A DNA stretch of 64,000 nt from positions 24,043-88,042 of the forward strand of contig UQGG01000029.1 in the NCBI GenBank assembly GCA_900540475.1, read 5' to 3'. The notes under the pieces are model-generated. The model saw only the letters and a program-made list of their open reading frames with translations. It was not told where the DNA came from and searched no databases. Source of the DNA: an uncultured Robinsoniella sp. GTDB lineage: Bacteria; Bacillota; Clostridia; Lachnospirales; Lachnospiraceae. Below are positions 60,630-64,000 of this stretch, piece by piece. Every line of letters starts with the position of its first letter. Position 1 is the first letter of the stretch. The position numbers and the translations under genes were made by a program.

Positions 60630-62324
60630 ATGGATTATAAACCATTGCCTATCGGAATTGATGACTTTAAAAGCCTGATATTGAACGATTACTATTATGT
60701 GGACAAAAGCCTGTTTATAAAAGAATTATTAGACTATAAAGGGATGGTTAACCTCTTTTCACGACCAAGAAGATTTGGTAAAACTTTAAACTTAAGTATG
60801 CTGAGATATTTTTTTGAAAAAACACCAGAGCCTTCGTCTGAATTGTTTCATGGCTTGGCTATTATGAATGAAGGAAACAAATATACATCCTGCATGGGAA
60901 AATATCCAGTTATCAGTTTATCGCTTAAAAGTGGAAAACAACCTTCGTTTGATATGGCGGTGGAAAGCATTAAGGATGAAATAATAGGAGAATATAATCG
61001 ACATAATGATGTAGTTGAAAGTTCAAAAATCCTGGAAAATGAAAAAAAGAGATTTAAAGAAATCCAAAATAATGAAGCCACTCCTGTTCAATTTGCAAAG
61101 GCATTAAAATTTTTATCGGACTGTCTGTTTAAAGTTTATGGAGAAAAGGTAATAATATTAATTGATGAATATGATGTTCCTTTAGAAAATGCATATTTCT
61201 GTGGATTTTATCAGGAAATGATTGAATTTATACGCTCCTTGTTTGAATCAGCATTGAAAACGAATTTATCTTTGGAGTTTGCGGTAATCACGGGCTGCCT
61301 TCGGATATCAAAAGAAAGTATATTTACAGGATTAAATAATTTGAAGATACTATCCATTACGGACAGCAGATATTCAGAGCATTTCGGATTTACAGAATAT
61401 GAAGTTGCACAGATGCTGGAGTATTATAGATGCTCCCGGCAGATGGCTACGATAAAAAAATGGTATGATGGGTATAGATTTGGTTTTACCGATGTTTTTA
61501 ATCCCTGGAGTGTTTTAAACTATACGGATCGTTACAGAGCAGATAAAGATGCTCTGCCTCAGCCATACTGGTCGAATACTAGTTCAAACAGCATCGTGAA
61601 AATGCTGATTGAAAAAGCAGATATGAATGCTAAACAGGAAATTGAAGAATTAATAGATGGCGGCAGTATTATAAAACTGATACACGAAGATATTACTTAC
61701 GAGGATATCAATAAGTCACAAGATAATCTATGGAACTTTCTATTTTTTACTGGATATCTGAAAAAGGTAAATGAGCAGATGCTTGGGGACGAACGGTATT
61801 TAACCATGGGTATTCCAAATACAGAAGTAAAAACGGTATATAAATCTAAAATTTTAGAGTGGTTTGAAAATAAGGTAGAGGAGAAAGACCTCTCAAATTT
61901 ATATTCGGCTTTACTGGCAGGAGATCATGAGATTCTGGAAAAGCAAATCACGATTCTATTGCGGGAAAGTATTAGTTTTTATGATAATGCAGAATTATTC
62001 TATCATGGCTTCTTAATTGGAGTGCTGGGAAGGCTGAATGATTTCATAGTAGACTCCAATAGAGAATCCGGAGATGGACGCTACGATATAAAAATTCGCA
62101 GTTTAGATGTTGAGAAGCCAGTGATTATTTTGGAATTGAAAGTTGCGGATTGCTTTATGAATATGGAAAAATGTGCTGCTGCAGCCCTTGATCAAATCTC
62201 CAGAATGCACTATGGAGAAGAGTTGATTATGGATGGATACACGAGCCTGATTTGTTATGGAATTGCCTTCTATAAGAAAAATTGTAAGGTTCTAAAAGCA
62301 GAAAAAGAATTACCCTATAGCTAA
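60630..62324 (+). CDS. AAA-ATPase-like / PD-(D/E)XK nuclease-like protein (DUF1703 type)
   Basis: A 564-residue protein of a family abundant in gut anaerobes. The N-terminal AAA-ATPase-like domain opens LPIGIDDFKSLI and has the P-loop RPRRFGKT (45-52) and Walker B IILIDEYD (175-182); the C-terminal part is a PD-(D/E)XK-like domain with DGRYDIKI and IILELKV. Function is unknown; roles in mobile-element or defence biology have been suggested for such domain pairs, not shown here. GGGAGG precedes this ATG; a Met seven codons upstream includes that site. Low GC compared with gltBD hints at transfer. Confidence 0.85.
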   Translation: MDYKPLPIGIDDFKSLILNDYYYVDKSLFIKELLDYKGMVNLFSRPRRFGKTLNLSMLRYFFEKTPEPSSELFHGLAIMNEGNKYTSCMGKYPVISLSLKSGKQPSFDMAVESIKDEIIGEYNRHNDVVESSKILENEKKRFKEIQNNEATPVQFAKALKFLSDCLFKVYGEKVIILIDEYDVPLENAYFCGFYQEMIEFIRSLFESALKTNLSLEFAVITGCLRISKESIFTGLNNLKILSITDSRYSEHFGFTEYEVAQMLEYYRCSRQMATIKKWYDGYRFGFTDVFNPWSVLNYTDRYRADKDALPQPYWSNTSSNSIVKMLIEKADMNAKQEIEELIDGGSIIKLIHEDITYEDINKSQDNLWNFLFFTGYLKKVNEQMLGDERYLTMGIPNTEVKTVYKSKILEWFENKVEEKDLSNLYSALLAGDHEILEKQITILLRESISFYDNAELFYHGFLIGVLGRLNDFIVDSNRESGDGRYDIKIRSLDVEKPVIILELKVADCFMNMEKCAAAALDQISRMHYGEELIMDGYTSLICYGIAFYKKNCKVLKAEKELPYS

Positions 62325-62377
62325 TGAGAATGATTCATATATAAATAACAAAATTAAATATTAAAATTAAATATTAT

Positions 62378-62420
62378 AAAAGCCATAAAGGATTTTGAAA
62401 TATCATCCTTTATGGCTTTT
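62378..62420. terminator. Bidirectional intrinsic terminator
   Basis: A 16-bp perfect stem AAAAGCCATAAAGGAT with its complement, 11-base loop, A-run and T-run at the ends; serves the AAA-ATPase gene (+) and the MFS gene (-). Confidence 0.9.
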
Positions 62421-62446
62421 TCACATTTGCCCCAACAGATATTTAG

Positions 62447-63637
62447 TTATTGTACAACAGCTGGTTTTTTAATTTTACGCAGCATACCGGTGACGATTAC
62501 CATCACGATTGGGAATACCATGGCAAACAGCAGTCCGCTCTTTAAACTGTCATTAGCCAGGTTGGAGACTACACCTACCAGGCCGGGACCGGCTGCACAG
62601 CCGATATCGCCGCCCAGTGCCAAAAGTGCAAACAAAGCGGTTCCGCCCTGTGGACAGTACTGGCAGGAGAGGCTGAATGTTCCGGGCCACATGATCCCCA
62701 CCGATAACCCGCACAGTCCGCAGCCAACCAGAGACAGCAGCGGATAGGGGGAAAGCGTGGCAAGCAGATAACTGATGATGCACAGGAACCCGCTGGCAAT
62801 GATAAACTTTTTCAGCTTGATTCTGGCACCGAATTTTCCATAGAAGACACGGGAAACGCCCATCAATACGGCAAAAGCGCAGGGACCCAGCAGATCCCCT
62901 AAAGTCTTGGATACTTTCAGTCCTGATTCTGCAAACAGAGAAGCCCACTGTGACATCGCCTGTTCCGAAGCACCGGAGCAGATCATCAGTATGAGAAACA
63001 TCCAGAAGATCTTCATGGAGAACAGCTTTCGAATCGGCATGGATTCCGCCTCGGTTTCCACGGTATGTAAGGGTACTTTGCTGAAGAAAAAGGCATTAAA
63101 ACAAGGAATAATTGCCCAGAATACAGTCAGCAGATACCATTTGCTGATTCCCACCGTCACAAAATACAGGGTAGAAATAAGGACGACACTTACATGCCCC
63201 CAGCAATAAAAGGAATGCAGCAGGCTCATGGCGGATGCCTTCTCGTCACCGGGCAGAGATTCCACAATCGGGCTGATTAATACTTCAATCAGACCTCCGC
63301 CGATGGCGTTAATCAATACAGCAACGATCAACCCGGCATAGGCATTTGAGAATAGAAAAGGAAAAACTCCCATTCCAACAAGTCCTACCGTACAGCATAC
63401 ATGTGCGGCAACCGTACAGATACGGTAACCAATTTTGTCAACATATTTGGCAGCCAGGATATCCACGAACATCTGCATAGCAAAATTAATGGAAATTAAC
63501 AGACCGATTTTCTCCAGGGATATGGAGAACTGTGACTGGAACGTGACAAACAAAAGCGGTGCCAGGTTGTTGACGATAGCCTGCGTAATATAACCGAGAT
63601 AGCAGGCATTTCGTGTGTGTTTAAAATGAAGTGACAT
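62447..63637 (-). CDS. Major facilitator superfamily transporter
   Basis: A 396-residue MFS transporter with about twelve membrane helices and a central cytoplasmic loop near residue 200. The motif-A-like loop DILAAKYVDKIGYR follows helix 2, and the sequence resembles the FucP/sugar-porter-like clostridial MFS group (NAIGGGLIEVLISPIVESLP; GIMWPGTFSL). The substrate is unknown. GGGGAGG precedes the ATG. No metabolic neighbour lies within the window to suggest a substrate. Confidence 0.87.
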   Translation of the reverse strand: MSLHFKHTRNACYLGYITQAIVNNLAPLLFVTFQSQFSISLEKIGLLISINFAMQMFVDILAAKYVDKIGYRICTVAAHVCCTVGLVGMGVFPFLFSNAYAGLIVAVLINAIGGGLIEVLISPIVESLPGDEKASAMSLLHSFYCWGHVSVVLISTLYFVTVGISKWYLLTVFWAIIPCFNAFFFSKVPLHTVETEAESMPIRKLFSMKIFWMFLILMICSGASEQAMSQWASLFAESGLKVSKTLGDLLGPCAFAVLMGVSRVFYGKFGARIKLKKFIIASGFLCIISYLLATLSPYPLLSLVGCGLCGLSVGIMWPGTFSLSCQYCPQGGTALFALLALGGDIGCAAGPGLVGVVSNLANDSLKSGLLFAMVFPIVMVIVTGMLRKIKKPAVVQ

Positions 63638-63696
63638 GACTTCCTCCCCAAGTAGTATGAAATTTTTTGCCCTTTATCTCTAGGCAATTTGATAGC

Positions 63697-63772
63697 ATTA
63701 TATCATTGTAAATGAAAAAAGGGAATCTTTATTTTGGAAAAAATGTGGAAAGTTTTCTAGACGTTTTCTAGA
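63697..63772 (-). promoter_or_regulatory. MFS gene upstream region: -10 box and 11-bp-phased direct repeat
   Basis: On the minus strand TATAAT lies at 63702-63697 with a weak -35 (TTCCCT). Further upstream TCTAGAAAAC occurs twice, starting 11 bp apart (63752-63761 and 63763-63772), as expected for an activator or repressor site. The stretch 63773-63945 shows no gene or signal I can support. Confidence 0.4.
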
Positions 63773-63948
63773 GCGAACGCTTTATATGAGTTCTATTAAA
63801 TGCATTATATTGGAGTTTAGCTGTTTAAGACGCTTTGTAAATGATAGGTAGTGTAGGTCAAGATGGGCGTGGGAAACTGGTATGGACTCCGTCAGCTGGC
63901 CGCAGAACTGGTATTTTCTAACCTTTCCGAAGCGCTTTTTGGCGGCAC

Positions 63949-63997
63949 GCGGGCATTCGCTCCGAAATCCTGATGCATTTCGCAGCTCACTGCCCGC
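63949..63997. repeat. GC-rich hairpin at the right edge
   Basis: Outer arms GCGGGCA/TGCCCGC with an inner CGAAAT/ATTTCG stem. It is more GC-rich than its surroundings and resembles a REP-type element; the window ends three bases later, so its full extent is unknown. Confidence 0.5.
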
Positions 63998-64000
63998 TTA

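Overview
The window looks like chromosome of a low-GC, strictly anaerobic Firmicute, most likely a gut Lachnospiraceae (Blautia/Ruminococcus/Dorea-type). The grounds are the fused clostridial-type PurL, the cysS-mrnC-rlmB-sigH order, the radical-SAM TIGR03916/TIGR03915 pair, strong AAGGAGG ribosome sites with frequent GTG/TTG starts, and the style of the surface proteins. The genus assignment is inference; no rRNA is present. Most of the window is ordinary housekeeping DNA, with several accessory islands.

Layout. 0.1-2.7 kb: MATE exporter and a membrane-anchored class-A-beta-lactamase-like serine hydrolase. 2.7-5.7 kb: coenzyme A block (coaX and panT leftward, coaBC rightward). 5.7-15.4 kb: a 75-aa unknown, a MoxR ATPase/VWA pair, an alpha/beta hydrolase, TrkH, an AI-2E/PerM permease, Mrp-type Fe-S ATPase, a small membrane methyltransferase and an S66 peptidase. 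15.4-20.7 kb: a putative DNA-repair block (radical SAM plus partner protein behind two LexA-like boxes, an HPr-like protein without the phospho-histidine, and a helicase with a nuclease-like N-terminus). 20.8-32.7 kb: purL, a degenerate Y1 transposase-like gene, a VOC protein, tRNA-Val and tRNA-Met, a linker-only lipoprotein, ispF, a GNAT, cysS, mrnC, rlmB and sigH. 32.7-34.4 kb: a preQ1-I riboswitch ahead of a QueL-like radical SAM enzyme and a YhhQ-type transporter, a queuosine-precursor salvage operon.

34.4-36.8 kb holds the most interesting signal. Three tandem small-RNA genes, plus a fourth on the opposite strand before cspA, each have the same promoter: four TTCACA-like hexamers exactly 11 bp apart, then 15 bp (start to start) to a TATAGT -10 box, with no -35. 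This is the architecture of PhoP/PhoB-family binding sites. The RNAs share a U-rich body, a hairpin carrying the pentanucleotide CCAGU and, in three of them, a CUCCCUC anti-Shine-Dalgarno-like motif. I infer a family of sibling regulatory RNAs under one response regulator, possibly the phosphate regulator.

36.8-45.3 kb: an XRE regulator, truA, then an AT-rich BlaI/M56 (BlaR1-like) module divergent from a secreted protein and a 31-residue membrane peptide, with GACTAT-N4-ATAGTC operators; then a CobD/HisC-like aminotransferase, a LUD-domain protein and argS. 45.5-54.1 kb: a cell-envelope island with a membrane Ser/Thr kinase, a large repeat-bearing surface protein whose membrane anchor lies in another frame, a YARHG protein, a TcaA-like protein, a lipoprotein amidase and a CPBP protease. 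54.1-64 kb: gltB-gltD, an AAA-ATPase/PD-(D/E)XK protein, and an MFS transporter. Two copies of a GC-rich palindromic repeat (6.0 and 43.1 kb) and other hairpin elements lie between genes. No CRISPR array, rRNA or prophage was seen.
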